From the NCBI GenBank assembly GCA_003524335.1, contig DQHV01000323.1:2444-9491 (forward strand): a stretch of 7,048 nucleotides of DNA, written 5' to 3'. Below the pieces are notes generated by a model that saw only the letters and a list, made by a program, of their open reading frames with translations, was not told the origin of the DNA and did no database searches. Shown here piece after piece: positions 6,997 to 7,048 of the stretch. How positions within the stretch are numbered: the first letter of the stretch is position 1; every line of letters starts with the position of its first letter. The position numbers were made by a program, and so were the translations under genes. The stretch comes from Candidatus Aminicenantota bacterium (GTDB lineage: Bacteria; Acidobacteriota; Aminicenantia; Aminicenantales; UBA8522).

Positions 6997-7048
6997 GCCT
7001 TTAAATAGCTTCTATTCGCACGGTGAATTAAAACTGAGACGGGACTGT

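Noticed and set aside
7036..7048. gacgggactgt at the right edge as one end of another REP-type element
   Set aside because: The sequence stops before any inverted partner can be seen and shares only about five bases with the ends of the 1623-1699 element.
6937..7048. A cobalamin riboswitch upstream of the receptor, suggested by the corrinoid gene in the window
   Set aside because: The proposed leader is only about 24 nt and I saw no B12-box-like sequence in the 112 bases available.

Overview
The window reads as a piece of chromosome from a diderm (outer-membrane) bacterium with a moderately GC-rich genome. The clearest taxonomic hints are a large membrane Ser/Thr kinase built as zinc ribbon, kinase, one membrane segment, TolB-like domain and TPRs, and a TonB-dependent receptor with a carboxypeptidase-regulatory-like N-terminal domain. 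This combination is typical of Acidobacteriota and neighbouring lineages such as Candidatus Aminicenantes. The assignment is inferred from architecture and was not tested by a search.

Layout, left to right. (1) Positions 1-336 (+) hold the C-terminal part of a corrinoid (B12-binding) methyltransferase subunit, cut by the window edge at its cobalt-ligand histidine. (2) Positions 356-1621 (+) hold a complete 12-helix-type major facilitator transporter resembling the MFSD1-like group, 19 bp downstream and probably co-transcribed. (3) Positions 1622-1820 are a 199-bp gap with two repeat-like inverted structures (1623-1699 and 1714-1732), followed by a plausible extended -10 promoter (1764-1792). 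(4) Positions 1821-4322 (+) hold the 833-residue receptor-like kinase. (5) Positions 4363-6936 (-) hold a TonB-dependent outer-membrane receptor, convergent with the kinase and separated from it by 40 bp. (6) Positions 6937-7048 hold the receptor's ribosome-binding site and a good sigma70-like promoter.

The genes form three transcription units: corrinoid protein plus transporter, kinase alone, and receptor alone. Nothing in the sequence ties them into one pathway. The corrinoid protein carries methyl groups on B12 in the cytoplasm, and the transporter probably moves a small organic solute across the inner membrane. The kinase has a cytoplasmic zinc ribbon and catalytic domain and probably extracytoplasmic TolB-like and TPR domains. 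The receptor imports a scarce ligand through the outer membrane.

The most unusual points are two. The receptor frame carries an extra 66-codon two-helix membrane segment ahead of a normal signal peptide, with its own Shine-Dalgarno and promoter. The kinase gene shows a marked change in third-position GC around the DFG motif, which could reflect recombination between paralogous kinases. I found no RNA genes, CRISPR array, transposase gene or clear factor-independent terminator.
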